From an uncultured Eubacteriales bacterium (GTDB lineage: Bacteria; Bacillota; Clostridia; Oscillospirales; Oscillospiraceae): a DNA stretch of 64,000 nucleotides. The notes beneath the pieces are model-generated. The model saw only the letters and a list, made by a program, of their open reading frames with translations, was not told the DNA's origin and made no database searches. Position 1 is the stretch's first letter, and the number at the start of each line of letters is the position of its first letter. Location: the NCBI GenBank assembly GCA_900316255.1, contig ONCI01000001.1:124001-188000 (forward strand), written 5' to 3'. Positions 17,537 through 26,804 of this stretch are shown one piece after another. The position numbers and the translations under genes were made by a program.

Positions 17537-17644
17537 ATGGCGCTGCTATACTGCGTCCTCGGCTCTGCTGTGGGAACCGTTCTTCTCGTCTTCCCCTGCG
17601 AGAAACTGCTGAAATGGCTGGATCGTCAGGTCCTGCATGGTTGA
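17537..17644 (+). CDS. Small membrane peptide, unrecognised
   Basis: 35 codons, beginning MALLYCVLGSAVGTVLLVF and ending in a short amphipathic basic segment (EKLLKWLDRQ). The ATG has GGAG at 17527-17530 with ideal spacing and lies just downstream of a good promoter, so translation is credible despite the length. The first ~20 residues form one hydrophobic helix. I do not recognise a family. As the first gene of block C it could be a leader peptide or a small subunit of the export or polymerase machinery. Confidence 0.5.
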   Translation: MALLYCVLGSAVGTVLLVFPCEKLLKWLDRQVLHG

Positions 17645-17688
17645 CCGCGCAAATCTCTTCCTACACTTAAAGAAAGGCAAGAACATAA

Positions 17689-18687
17689 ATGGCGGACAAG
17701 GTCAAATACTCGGTCATCATCCCGGTATACAATGCTGAGAAAACGCTGCGCCGCTGCATTGACAGCCTGCTGGCTGAGCGCTATCCTGACGCCGAGATCA
17801 TTCTGATCAACGACGGCTCCAGGGACAGCAGTGGAGTGATCTGCCGGGAATATGTCGCGAGAGAGAATTGCATCCACTATATTGAGAAGGAAAACGGCGG
17901 AGTTTCCACAGCGCGTAACGCTGGGCTCGACGCCGCATCCGGAGAGTATGTTCTGTTTGTTGACAGCGACGACTATGTCGTGCAGGGCTTCTTTTCCATC
18001 ATTGACAGCGTCAGAGCGGAAACGCCTGCCGACCTGATCCAGTTTTCCAAGCAAATCGATGATGGAAAACAGATTCGGACCTACCGACGCCAGCCGATTT
18101 GTGTTTCCGGCAGAGAGGCGCTCATGCCGGTCATCATCGACGCGATTTGTCAGAAAACGATCAACGGTCCGTGGGCAAAGCTCTATAGACGCGAATTGAT
18201 CGAGAAGCATGCTTTGCGGTTCCCCCTTGGAGCTTCTGTTGCGGAGGACCGGGTCTTCAATATCGTTTACTCTTTTTTTATACAGAGCTATGCAGTGAGC
18301 TATAAGCCTGTATATGTTTTGAATACGGAGAATGAGCAGTCGTTGACAAGGGGTCGCCATTCTGACCTGAGTCAGCAATTCCAAATTGCAAGGACCCATT
18401 TTTTCGATGCTCTTTCCAAGGCCGAGCTTTCTGAGGGCGAGAAGGAACTGTATCGGCGGGCGTATCATTTCGGCGACTGCCGCAGCATCTACCACGACGC
18501 GAAGCTCCTGCATCTGGATCGGGTTGGATGGCTACAGCGACAAAAACGCTTGGGACAGATCTGCGACAATATCAATCGCAGACATATGAAGTATCCGAAT
18601 ACGCGTTACTGTACATTGCTGACGCTTCCGGTCCGACTTCGGATGACCTGCGTGATCGACGCCATCGCCTGGATGTTGGTACATTGA
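17689..18687 (+). CDS. Glycosyltransferase family 2
   Basis: 332 residues, GT-A fold. The N-terminus has SVIIPVYNAEKTLRRCIDS, ILINDGSRDSS, GGVSTARNAGLD and the metal/nucleotide-binding VDSDDY (about nt 17959). The C-terminal ~130 residues are variable and probably bind the acceptor. It is the first glycosyltransferase of block C. Donor sugar not determinable. Confidence 0.9.
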   Translation: MADKVKYSVIIPVYNAEKTLRRCIDSLLAERYPDAEIILINDGSRDSSGVICREYVARENCIHYIEKENGGVSTARNAGLDAASGEYVLFVDSDDYVVQGFFSIIDSVRAETPADLIQFSKQIDDGKQIRTYRRQPICVSGREALMPVIIDAICQKTINGPWAKLYRRELIEKHALRFPLGASVAEDRVFNIVYSFFIQSYAVSYKPVYVLNTENEQSLTRGRHSDLSQQFQIARTHFFDALSKAELSEGEKELYRRAYHFGDCRSIYHDAKLLHLDRVGWLQRQKRLGQICDNINRRHMKYPNTRYCTLLTLPVRLRMTCVIDAIAWMLVH

Positions 18688-18694
18688 GAACGCT

Positions 18695-19813
18695 ATGAAA
18701 CGAATACTACAGGTTGCCGCATCCCTGCGGATCGGCGGCGCGGAAAAAGTCGCGCGGGATATTGGTTATTACGTAGACCCGACTCAATATGAAGTCCATT
18801 ATATTGTGTTCGGTGATCAGATTGGGGAATATGAGCAGGAGTTGATCGAACGAGGGTGCAAGGTCTTCCATTGGCCCTCACCTTCGGAAAGCTATCCGAG
18901 ATTTTATAATGCTCTTCGGAAGCTGATGACCGAGAACCACTATGACGTTGTGCATGCCCACACGATGTTCAATATCGGCTGGGCTATGCTGGCAGCGAAA
19001 CAGAGCGGAGTCCCGGTGCGCGTAGCGCATGCGCATTCTGCATTGTCCAACGGCAGAAGCATAAAGAAATCTCTTTATGAGGACTGCATGCGGAGACTGA
19101 TCCTGCGAAATGCCACCCATCTGGTTGCGTGTGGCAATGCCGCGGGAATCCGTTTATATGGAGAAAAGGAGTATCAAAAAAGAGGGATCTGTATCCTCAA
19201 TGGGATCGACACAGCGGCGTTTTCCTTCTGCCCGGATGCTCGGGAGATGATCCGGGAGGCGCTGGGACTGAAAAATGCCTTTGTGATCGGCCATGTTGGG
19301 CATCTGCTGCAAGTCAAAAATCAGACCTTCCTGATTCAATTGATGCCAGAGATCCTCAAGCGCAAAGCAAATGCGAAGCTGGTGCTGTTGGGGGAAGGAG
19401 AAGACCGGCCGAAACTCGAGCGACTGATCCATGATCTGCGTCTGGAAGACCGGGTGATCATGACCGGAAATGTGCGGAATGTCCGGGATTATCTCAGTGC
19501 AATGGATGTCTTTGCGTTTCCGTCCTTGTTTGAAGGGATGCCCTTATCCATTGTTGAGGTTCAGGCAAATGGTTTGCCCTGCGTGCTGTCAACCGGAGTT
19601 CCGAAAGATGTTTATCTGACGGATTTGATACAAGCGCTTTCACTGGATGAAAAAACAGCCTGGATTGACAGAATCTGCCGAGCTGAACGGAAAGAACCGG
19701 AGAAATATGCTCAGATGATGAAGGACTTGGGCTTTGATGCGCAGACCATGATTGGGAAGTTTTGGGCGATTTATCAAGGGTTGATGAAAGATACTCATTA
19801 CGAGAAAGACTGA
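18695..19813 (+). CDS. Glycosyltransferase family 4
   Basis: 372 residues, GT-B fold. The start ILQVAASLRIGGAEKVARDI is typical of GT4 enzymes of capsule loci; HVGHLLQVKNQTFLI and the FPSLFEGMPLSIVEVQANG block (about nt 19518-19575) form the donor site, with the E-x7-E-type glutamates. It follows the GT2 gene by 7 bases. Confidence 0.9.
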   Translation: MKRILQVAASLRIGGAEKVARDIGYYVDPTQYEVHYIVFGDQIGEYEQELIERGCKVFHWPSPSESYPRFYNALRKLMTENHYDVVHAHTMFNIGWAMLAAKQSGVPVRVAHAHSALSNGRSIKKSLYEDCMRRLILRNATHLVACGNAAGIRLYGEKEYQKRGICILNGIDTAAFSFCPDAREMIREALGLKNAFVIGHVGHLLQVKNQTFLIQLMPEILKRKANAKLVLLGEGEDRPKLERLIHDLRLEDRVIMTGNVRNVRDYLSAMDVFAFPSLFEGMPLSIVEVQANGLPCVLSTGVPKDVYLTDLIQALSLDEKTAWIDRICRAERKEPEKYAQMMKDLGFDAQTMIGKFWAIYQGLMKDTHYEKD

Positions 19814-19860
19814 GAGGCCCATCCTTATGAAAGCAAACACTGTGTCAAAACGTATGAAGG

Positions 19861-20493
19861 ATGCGATTTGATTCTGGTATTATTTGCCGAAACGGCTCCG
19901 GCTGTGGAACAAAACCCCCCACTGTTTTTTCCACTAATTGCATTGGCGGTATGATTTGCCACGATATGAGACTGCAATTCCGTTCACCTACCGTAAATCT
20001 GTGGATGCCTCACAAGGATTTTCTGTGCTTCCTGGAAAACATAGAGTATTACTTGGCGTGTGAAATTGAACAGATATTTGAAGATGGCGTAGATCACCCG
20101 ATTGGGATCATGCGGAGAGGTGAAGAGACGGTTAAGCTTTACTTTGTCCACTATAAGACGTTTGAGAAGACGTTTGAGTCCGCTGTAGAAAAGTGGAGAC
20201 AGAGGTGCTTCCGCGTAGATTTGAATAACGCCTTCGTCATCATGGAATGTTACCCGCCGTCTCCAAATGACGAGTTGTGGAAACGGTTTTGCGCGCTTCC
20301 CTTCGAAAACAAAGTTTGGATCACCGGGGATACAAGTTTCGAGCATCCGGACTTTGTACATATCGATATGTACAATCAAGAGTATAAGACTGGTCGCATT
20401 TTTGCAATCAAAAAAGGGACATTGCTGCACAGATGGATCGATGATTTCGATTATGTCACATTCTTCAATCGAAAGAGAGCTCATAGTGTATGA
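19861..20493 (+). CDS. DUF1919 family protein, N-terminus probably frameshifted
   Basis: From TVFSTNCIGGMICHD onward the protein matches the second DUF1919 gene (26166-26804): LQFRSPTVNLW, KLYFVHYKTF, NAFVIME, PFENKVWITG and DDFDYVTFFN each have counterparts there. DUF1919 proteins occur in exopolysaccharide loci; function is not established. The conserved start does not read through. A frame beginning at ATG 19827, with GAGAGG upstream, gives MKANTVSKRMKDAI, meets TGA at 19869, then continues FWYYLPKRLRLWNKTP up to a run of six C (19915-19920), where removing one C would join the conserved body. The coordinates given are the longest uninterrupted frame. The gene may be a pseudogene, phase-variable or mis-sequenced. 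Confidence 0.65.
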   Translation: MRFDSGIICRNGSGCGTKPPTVFSTNCIGGMICHDMRLQFRSPTVNLWMPHKDFLCFLENIEYYLACEIEQIFEDGVDHPIGIMRRGEETVKLYFVHYKTFEKTFESAVEKWRQRCFRVDLNNAFVIMECYPPSPNDELWKRFCALPFENKVWITGDTSFEHPDFVHIDMYNQEYKTGRIFAIKKGTLLHRWIDDFDYVTFFNRKRAHSV

Positions 20494-21596
20494 TCAAGCT
20501 TCTGTTCTTTATTGAGAAACTGGGTGGAGGCGGGGCTGAGAAAGTCCTGCGCGATTTGGTCAATCATATGGACCAGTCCCAGTTTGACATTACCGTACAA
20601 TCTGTATGGCCATATGAAGAAGGGAAGCACCTTGTTCCCGGCGTAAAGTATAAATCAGTTTATCCTGTTCGCAACTCTGTAACGGAAAAGCTCTACCGCC
20701 TGGAAGCTGCAGCGAAACTGACTTATCCTCTCCACATCAAGGACGATTATGACATCGAATGTGCGTTTTTAGAGTCTGGATCTACAAAGATCATCTCTGC
20801 ATCCACAAATAAGAAGGCAATAAAAATTGCATGGGTGCACTGTGACCTTACCCATGCGCTGAAAGACTATTCCGCATTTAAGAATAAAACTGCTCCTTGG
20901 TATCAGAAATATGACTGCGTGGCCTGTGTGTCACAGAATGTCAAAGACGCCTTTGACCTGATTTTTGATTCAGCCTTTCGCTCGGAAGTCGTTCACAATG
21001 TTATAGAGGATGAGAAAATACGTAATCTGGCGGAAGAACCTGTTCCGGGCCTGAAGAAAAGCAGACTGACGATGCTTGCGGTTGGAACCATGTATCCGCC
21101 GAAGAATTATCCGAGACTGCTTGCGGCCCACGAGAAGCTGCTGCAAGCCGGCGTTGAGCATGATCTGTGGATCCTGGGAGACGGAGAACAAAGGCCTCAA
21201 ATCGAGCAGTATATCAGAGAACATGGTCTGGCTGACTCTGTTACGCTGTTTGGCTTTCAGAAGAATCCCTATCCGTATATGAAAGCGGCGGATATGATCG
21301 TCTGCTCTTCCAATTATGAGGGGTTCAGCACCGTGATTACCGAGAGTACCATCCTGGGAAAGGCGATCGTGACCACGGATTGCTCCGGCATGAGAGAGAT
21401 CCTCGGGGACAGTGAGTATGGTCTCATTACCGAAAATGCAGATGACGCTTTCTATGAAGGTCTGAAAACCATGCTGACAGATCCGGAGCTTCGGGACGAG
21501 TATGCAAAAAAAGCTTCTGTTCGCGGAACGCAGTTTTCCATGGAACAGTTGGTTTCCGAAACACAGAATTTCCTCAGAAAGGTTGCCGGCAGATGA
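20490..21596 (+). CDS. Glycosyltransferase family 4
   Basis: 368 residues. N-terminal [19 protein letters not shown], then [18 protein letters not shown] and [17 protein letters not shown]; the donor-binding segment [17 protein letters not shown] (about nt 21310-21360) carries the conserved glutamates. Its start overlaps the DUF1919 stop and its stop overlaps the acyltransferase start, so it lies inside a tightly coupled run. Confidence 0.9.
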   Translation: MIKLLFFIEKLGGGGAEKVLRDLVNHMDQSQFDITVQSVWPYEEGKHLVPGVKYKSVYPVRNSVTEKLYRLEAAAKLTYPLHIKDDYDIECAFLESGSTKIISASTNKKAIKIAWVHCDLTHALKDYSAFKNKTAPWYQKYDCVACVSQNVKDAFDLIFDSAFRSEVVHNVIEDEKIRNLAEEPVPGLKKSRLTMLAVGTMYPPKNYPRLLAAHEKLLQAGVEHDLWILGDGEQRPQIEQYIREHGLADSVTLFGFQKNPYPYMKAADMIVCSSNYEGFSTVITESTILGKAIVTTDCSGMREILGDSEYGLITENADDAFYEGLKTMLTDPELRDEYAKKASVRGTQFSMEQLVSETQNFLRKVAGR

Positions 21597-22120
21597 ATTT
21601 GAAGAGAATTATAGGAAAAGCGCTCTATCACGGTATCGGGATCCATTTGCCGCCTTCTTACAGCAAAATGAGTTTTGGGAGCAGAGTGTTTCGCCAGTTT
21701 TGCGCAAAACTCATTCTGGATCATTGCGGGGATTGGGTCAACATCGAAAAAGGAGTTCGTTTTGGAGAGGGTCTTTCCATTGGAAACGGGTCTGGTATCG
21801 GCGCAGACAGCAATGTGCCTTCCGCCGTCACGATCGGTGAAAATGTTATGATCGGGCAGGAACTCCTGGTTTATACACGAAACCATTGCACAGAAAAGAC
21901 TGATATTCCAATGAGGGAACAGGGATTTTCAAAGACAAGACCGGTTTCTATTGGCAACGATGTTTGGATCGGTTCAAGAGTAACGATCCTCCCTGGTGTT
22001 CACATCGGAAACGGCGCTGTGATCGGAGCAGGAGCGGTTGTGACGAAAGATGTTCCTGAATATGAAGTATGGGGAGGGAATCCTGCCCACTTCCTGAAAT
22101 CAAGGCAGAAACAACAATGA
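21593..22120 (+). CDS. Left-handed beta-helix acyltransferase (maltose O-acetyltransferase-like)
   Basis: 175 residues. Hexapeptide repeats run from [12 protein letters not shown] through [20 protein letters not shown] and [19 protein letters not shown]; the conserved histidine is in TRNHCTE. Trimeric acetyl- or acyl-CoA-dependent O-acetylation of a sugar in the repeat unit is the expected role. The ATG overlaps the GT4 stop by 4 bases. Confidence 0.88.
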   Translation: MNLKRIIGKALYHGIGIHLPPSYSKMSFGSRVFRQFCAKLILDHCGDWVNIEKGVRFGEGLSIGNGSGIGADSNVPSAVTIGENVMIGQELLVYTRNHCTEKTDIPMREQGFSKTRPVSIGNDVWIGSRVTILPGVHIGNGAVIGAGAVVTKDVPEYEVWGGNPAHFLKSRQKQQ

Positions 22121-22136
22121 CGGATCGGAGAAAAAA

Positions 22137-23234
22137 ATGACCGTTTTTACATGGTTGATCATCCTTCTCTTACTTGCAGCTATTCTTCTGCAAGGCAATA
22201 AAAAAGGAAGTAAAAAGTTTATCATTATTGCCTTCCTCCTGCTGTTTGCGGTTATGGGCCTGCGGGATGTGACTACCGGAGGTGCAGACTCATCAGGTGC
22301 GAACGGTTCCTATGTTGTTATATTCCAACGAGATGGAGAGACAGATTGGAGCAATTTGGCAGGAAAAGGAGAGAATCAGTATAATATTGGGTTCTCATAT
22401 TTGATGAAGCTCCTTTACGAACTCACAGGCGGAGATTATCAACTGTCTATTACCATCATTTCTATTCTCATCTTGTTCTCGTATCTTCGTTTCATCAGAA
22501 AGTATTCTCCTTCGCCAATTCAAAGCATCCTGTATTTTTTGGGCCTGCTGTATTATTCTTTCCTGTTTGACGCGCTCAAGCAGGCGGTCGCCATGTCCGT
22601 TCTGCTTTTTGCTTTCGATGCGATCTTTGAAAACAAGCCCTTCAAATTCGTTTTGCTTGTTCTGCTTGCTTCCTTGTTCCATTTTCCGGCTTTGGTGTTC
22701 TTGCCGGCCTATTGGCTGGGACGGATGCGGGTCGGCAGCTACTATTTGATTTTTCTTGCTGCCCTGCTCTTCGTGACCTATCTCTTCCGGGATCAGATTT
22801 TGAATCTGATGCTGGATACCTACGGCAGCGAGGATCTTGTCATCAGCATGGAGGGCATCCGGTTCTTGCGCACCAAATCCATTGTTATGATCATCATTGT
22901 GATCGCTGCAGTCCTTTTGCGTCCGCCTTCCCCGGAAGACGCTGTCTACAATGCCTGCCTTGCCTTCGCGGGGATCGCTATCGTCTTTCAGACATTCTGC
23001 GGCTATAACAATATTTTTGAGCGGCTTGCGGACTATTATTTCCACACCTCTATTGTGCTCCTTCCGCTCATTTTTGAAAAATGTGATCTGAAAACTCATG
23101 TCCTGAGCGTTACGGATGAGATGAGTGTGAAAAGCGTCGCTCCATGGCTGTTCTGCGGCTTTGCGATCTGGAGATTTGTGACATATATGAATAATTCTCC
23201 GCTTTATAATTCATTCCGGTTCCTCTGGCAGTGA
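22137..23234 (+). CDS. EpsG-family polysaccharide polymerase-like membrane protein
   Basis: 365 residues, with about nine or ten hydrophobic segments beginning WLIILLLLAAILLQG. The conserved region has GFSYLMKLLYELTGGDYQL, followed by SFLFDALKQAVAMSVLLFA and SLFHFPALVFLPAYWL. EpsG proteins occupy the Wzy role, joining undecaprenyl-linked repeat units outside the membrane. It is the only polymerase candidate here; no Wzx-type flippase gene is visible. Confidence 0.87.
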   Translation: MTVFTWLIILLLLAAILLQGNKKGSKKFIIIAFLLLFAVMGLRDVTTGGADSSGANGSYVVIFQRDGETDWSNLAGKGENQYNIGFSYLMKLLYELTGGDYQLSITIISILILFSYLRFIRKYSPSPIQSILYFLGLLYYSFLFDALKQAVAMSVLLFAFDAIFENKPFKFVLLVLLASLFHFPALVFLPAYWLGRMRVGSYYLIFLAALLFVTYLFRDQILNLMLDTYGSEDLVISMEGIRFLRTKSIVMIIIVIAAVLLRPPSPEDAVYNACLAFAGIAIVFQTFCGYNNIFERLADYYFHTSIVLLPLIFEKCDLKTHVLSVTDEMSVKSVAPWLFCGFAIWRFVTYMNNSPLYNSFRFLWQ

Positions 23235-23252
23235 ATAGATGGTGTGTGCGTT

Positions 23253-24266
23253 ATGATGAAGATCAGCGTAGTGATCCCGGCGTTCAACTGCGCCACGGTG
23301 ATTGGTGATACGATCAAGAGCGTCATCGAATCCGGATTATCTGAGTTTGAGATCCTCATTGTGGACGACGGCTCCTTCGATGGGACGGCTGAGATCTGCG
23401 ATGATCTCGCCAAATCAGATCCCCGTATCCGCTGCATCCACCAGAACAATGCCGGAGTCTCCGCAGCCCGCAACAGAGGCCTCCGGGAAGCAGTGGGGGA
23501 GTATATCTGGTTCGTAGATGCGGATGACAGTGTCAAAGAACGCTCCATGCAGCAAGTGGAAGCTATCCTTCTAGGAAATGCGCCGGACATGCTGGTTTTC
23601 GGGGTGGAGTTTGATTATTCCCATAAGGGAAGGATTTATCGCAGAGATGAACTGCTTCCCGCAGCTAAGGGAATGAAGAGCGCAGAGGAGTGCAGTCAAA
23701 TGCTGTATGTACTTTTTCGCTCCAATTCCCTGAGCTCGCTTTGCACGCGCTTGATTAATCGAAGGATCCTTCAAGATGCAGACCTTTTCCTCTGTGAAGA
23801 GATGAGGCTGTATGAGGATCTTGAGTTCGTACTGAGGCTTCATCAGCATTGCAGCAGGATCTATTTTTATCCGGAAGCGATCTATCAATATCACCAGTCT
23901 GAGGACGAGGGAAACGCCGGCCGCAGGCTGAAACGGATCCCGCATATACCTGACCTGGTTTCCAAAATCGAAGCTGCCCTCGGAGACGAGGCAGACAGGG
24001 AGAAGATCCTGCTGTTTCTCTATCTGACCCTTGCGCGGGAGAAGATCAGCGTTTCTTCCGGAAAAGAGATCCATGCTGTTTGCGACGATTTCAAGACTTG
24101 GATCAATGCACACGATCTGTTCCCTGTTATTTGTCAGAAAGAATATCCCATGATGATCTATCATGGACAAGTTGCAAGGCTCATTGCAAAACGGTATTAC
24201 TCGAAACTTCGTCACAGTGTTGCCAACTGGGTAAAACGGTCTGTTGGAGACTTCAGAAAATGGTAA
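23253..24266 (+). CDS. Glycosyltransferase family 2
   Basis: 337 residues from the ATG at 23253 (GTG at 23244 possible). Motifs: MKISVVIPAFNCATVIG, ILIVDDGSFDGT, GVSAARNRGLREA and VDADDS (about nt 23515). The C-terminal half, EMRLYEDLEFVLRLHQHC, fits polysaccharide GT2 enzymes with a late acidic motif. First of three consecutive GT2 genes. Confidence 0.9.
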   Translation: MMKISVVIPAFNCATVIGDTIKSVIESGLSEFEILIVDDGSFDGTAEICDDLAKSDPRIRCIHQNNAGVSAARNRGLREAVGEYIWFVDADDSVKERSMQQVEAILLGNAPDMLVFGVEFDYSHKGRIYRRDELLPAAKGMKSAEECSQMLYVLFRSNSLSSLCTRLINRRILQDADLFLCEEMRLYEDLEFVLRLHQHCSRIYFYPEAIYQYHQSEDEGNAGRRLKRIPHIPDLVSKIEAALGDEADREKILLFLYLTLAREKISVSSGKEIHAVCDDFKTWINAHDLFPVICQKEYPMMIYHGQVARLIAKRYYSKLRHSVANWVKRSVGDFRKW

Positions 24267-25222
24267 TCTCGATCATCACACCTGTCTATAAGGTGGAGGC
24301 GTATTTGCCCCGCTGTGTGGACAGCATTCTCAATCAATCATTCCAGGATTTTGAACTAATATTGGTCGACGATGGCTCTCCGGATCAGAGCGGCATGATA
24401 TGCGATCGATTCGCAGAAGAAGACAACCGGATCCGTGTGATCCATCAGGTGAACGGCGGTGCTGCTGCTGCGAGGAACACCGGACTTGACGCAGCATCGG
24501 GAGAATGGATCACATTCATAGACAGCGATGATTGGGTCCATCCAGACTACCTTCGATTGCTCTATGAAACCGCGTGTCTGAATGATGCAGACGTCTCCGT
24601 GTGCAAGTATCAGACTGTTTCCGAACAATCAGACGAATTCGCGATAGGGGAGGCTCAGCTTTCCTTTGCCACGAAAGAAAGCTATTGGATTGGAGACAGA
24701 ATGGGCGCGACAGTTCCTTGGGGCAAGCTGTATAGAAGGGAATTGTTTCATGGAGTTCGCTATCCTGTTGGACGCACTGCGGAAGATGAATACGTGACAT
24801 ATAAAATCCTCTTTGCATGCAGGCGTCTTGCGGTTCTGGACAATAAGCTGTATTTTTATTTTGTCAATAAAGACAGCGTTTCGCGGAGTGATTATCTGAA
24901 GCGTTTTCCGGATGCGTTGGAAGCATTCAGGCAGCACGAGGAATACTTCGCACACAGCCCCTGGCAGAAGGCTTACCGGCTCGAATCGGAATACTATGCT
25001 TCTGCATGGTCGGAAGCGATCTGGCTTTTGAAAACACGCAAAGATGAGGAATCCAGACGGATGATGAAAAAGCTTCGTCGGGAATTAAAAGAGTACATGA
25101 GAACGCATAAGCGTTATATCCCCCTTGAAAAGCGAAAGGACATTTACGTCTCAGCATATCCCGAACATGAATGGCTGATTCGGGGATTCGGGTTCTTGAA
25201 GGGAAAACTGAAGCATGAATGA
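24260..25222 (+). CDS. Glycosyltransferase family 2
   Basis: 320 residues from the ATG at 24260, which overlaps the preceding stop by 7 bases and has GGAGA upstream. Motifs: SIITPVYKVEAYLPRCVDS, ILVDDGSPDQSG, GGAAAARNTGLDAASGEW and IDSDDW (about nt 24520). GRTAEDEYVTYKIL gives the C-terminal acidic motif. Most similar to the next gene, which suggests an old duplication. Confidence 0.9.
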   Translation: MVISIITPVYKVEAYLPRCVDSILNQSFQDFELILVDDGSPDQSGMICDRFAEEDNRIRVIHQVNGGAAAARNTGLDAASGEWITFIDSDDWVHPDYLRLLYETACLNDADVSVCKYQTVSEQSDEFAIGEAQLSFATKESYWIGDRMGATVPWGKLYRRELFHGVRYPVGRTAEDEYVTYKILFACRRLAVLDNKLYFYFVNKDSVSRSDYLKRFPDALEAFRQHEEYFAHSPWQKAYRLESEYYASAWSEAIWLLKTRKDEESRRMMKKLRRELKEYMRTHKRYIPLEKRKDIYVSAYPEHEWLIRGFGFLKGKLKHE

Positions 25223-26165
25223 TTTGATCTCCGTCATCATTCCGGTTTATAATGTTGAAGACTATCTCCCGCGCTGTGTGGATTCTGTCCTTGCGCAGAC
25301 CTATACAAATCTTGAGATCTTCCTGGTGGACGACGGATCGCCGGACAACTGCGGGAAGATTTGCGATGAATACGCGGCCAGGGACAAGCGGATCAAAGTG
25401 ATCCATAAGAAGAACGGAGGACTCTCGGACGCACGAAACGCGGCGCTGGATGTCTGCAGCGGCGAGTACATTAGCTTTGTTGACAGCGATGATTATGTGA
25501 GCGAGGATTTCATTGAATCGCTCTATCATGCGATCAAGATGCATCATACTCGTCTGGCCATCTGCGGGATCATGAAGTTTGATGAGCGAGGACATATTGT
25601 GGCCGATTACACTCCAAGTCGTCAAGAGGAAACTGCTTCCGGCACAAAGATGATGGAGACGGTATGGAGGCCCAGCGCATGCAACAAGCTTTATGATAGA
25701 AGCCTTTTTCATGGCCTTAGATATCCTTTTGGAAAGCTGTACGAAGATCTTTTCATTTATCACGAGATTCTGGCACAGCTTGATCGGGTGGTTTTGACAG
25801 GGAAAAACTCGTATTTTTATTTTACTCGGCAGAATAGTATCATCAACAAGAAATATGACATTCGGAATACCGACTTGGTCGAGGGATTGGATCTGCGGAT
25901 CAAGGGTCTTCGAAAAATGCAGTACGATGACCTTGCGGATCGACAGCTTTCGTTCCTCTTCAATGCGACGGTAGAAGCGTTTTGCCGGATTCCGGACCCT
26001 GACGACAAAACGAAGGCGCGGCTGCGTGAGGTCAAGTCGGTCTGTGATCGACATTTTCCGGAAATGATGAACTATAAAGGGTTTACACCTGCGCAAAAAG
26101 CGAAGATCCTGTTGTTCCGTTATTTCCCCAGCGTTTATATTACGGTTTCCGGGAGCGGCATATAA
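25215..26165 (+). CDS. Glycosyltransferase family 2
   Basis: 316 residues: SVIIPVYNVEDYLPRCVDS, FLVDDGSPDNCG, GGLSDARNAALDVCSGEY, VDSDDY (about nt 25480), and GKLYEDLFIYHEIL. It overlaps the previous GT2 gene by 8 bases and abuts the second DUF1919 gene. Donor unknown. Confidence 0.9.
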   Translation: MNDLISVIIPVYNVEDYLPRCVDSVLAQTYTNLEIFLVDDGSPDNCGKICDEYAARDKRIKVIHKKNGGLSDARNAALDVCSGEYISFVDSDDYVSEDFIESLYHAIKMHHTRLAICGIMKFDERGHIVADYTPSRQEETASGTKMMETVWRPSACNKLYDRSLFHGLRYPFGKLYEDLFIYHEILAQLDRVVLTGKNSYFYFTRQNSIINKKYDIRNTDLVEGLDLRIKGLRKMQYDDLADRQLSFLFNATVEAFCRIPDPDDKTKARLREVKSVCDRHFPEMMNYKGFTPAQKAKILLFRYFPSVYITVSGSGI

Positions 26166-26804
26166 ATGACAACGTCATTTTTTACAAAATGCAAAAACAA
26201 AATCGTGAATCTGGAGCACGACGCTTATCTCCTCCACAAGCGGAAGCGTCTCAGGAATCTGGACCCGACGATCATTTCCAACAACTGCGTCGGCGGCGTG
26301 ATTTATCACGACTTGGGCCTGAAGTTTTGCTCACCTACGATCAATCTTTTTTTCGAGGCAGAGGATTTCCTGAAATTTGCGAAAAACCTGAAGTATTATC
26401 TGTCCCTGGAACTTCGGGAGGAACAATCTGACCGTTCATACCCAGTCGGAAGGATCGGCGACGTCAAGCTTTATTTTATGCATTACAAGAGTTTTGAGGA
26501 AGCAAAAGCCAAATGGGAAGAACGTTCCAGGCGGGTACACTATGATAATCTCTTTTTTATCATGACGGAGAGAGAAGGCTGCACGGCTGCGATCGCACAA
26601 GAGTTTGACAAGCTTCCTTATCAGAATAAAGTCCTGCTCACTCATGTGCCTATGCCTCAAATAAGATGTGCCTATCACCTGCCCGGCTTTGAGAATTGCC
26701 AGGAAATGGGTACTGTCACGGATTGCAGAAACAGCTTTTGGAGAAGGCGGTATATAGACGCCTTCGATTATGTTCGATTTTTTAACACGGGGTTAATCAA
26801 CTGA
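26166..26804 (+). CDS. DUF1919 family protein
   Basis: 212 residues; the intact member of the DUF1919 pair in this block. Motifs shared with the copy at 19861 are SNNCVGGVIYHDLGLKF, SPTINLFF, KLYFMHYKSF and DAFDYVRFFN. The basic N-terminus (KLHKRKRLRNL-like) could contact the membrane; no signal peptide or membrane helix is seen. Proteins of this family sit in exopolysaccharide clusters and are sometimes suggested to be glycosyltransferases; I cannot confirm that. It abuts the GT2 gene before it and overlaps the ABC permease gene by one base (TGATG). Confidence 0.75.
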   Translation: MTTSFFTKCKNKIVNLEHDAYLLHKRKRLRNLDPTIISNNCVGGVIYHDLGLKFCSPTINLFFEAEDFLKFAKNLKYYLSLELREEQSDRSYPVGRIGDVKLYFMHYKSFEEAKAKWEERSRRVHYDNLFFIMTEREGCTAAIAQEFDKLPYQNKVLLTHVPMPQIRCAYHLPGFENCQEMGTVTDCRNSFWRRRYIDAFDYVRFFNTGLIN

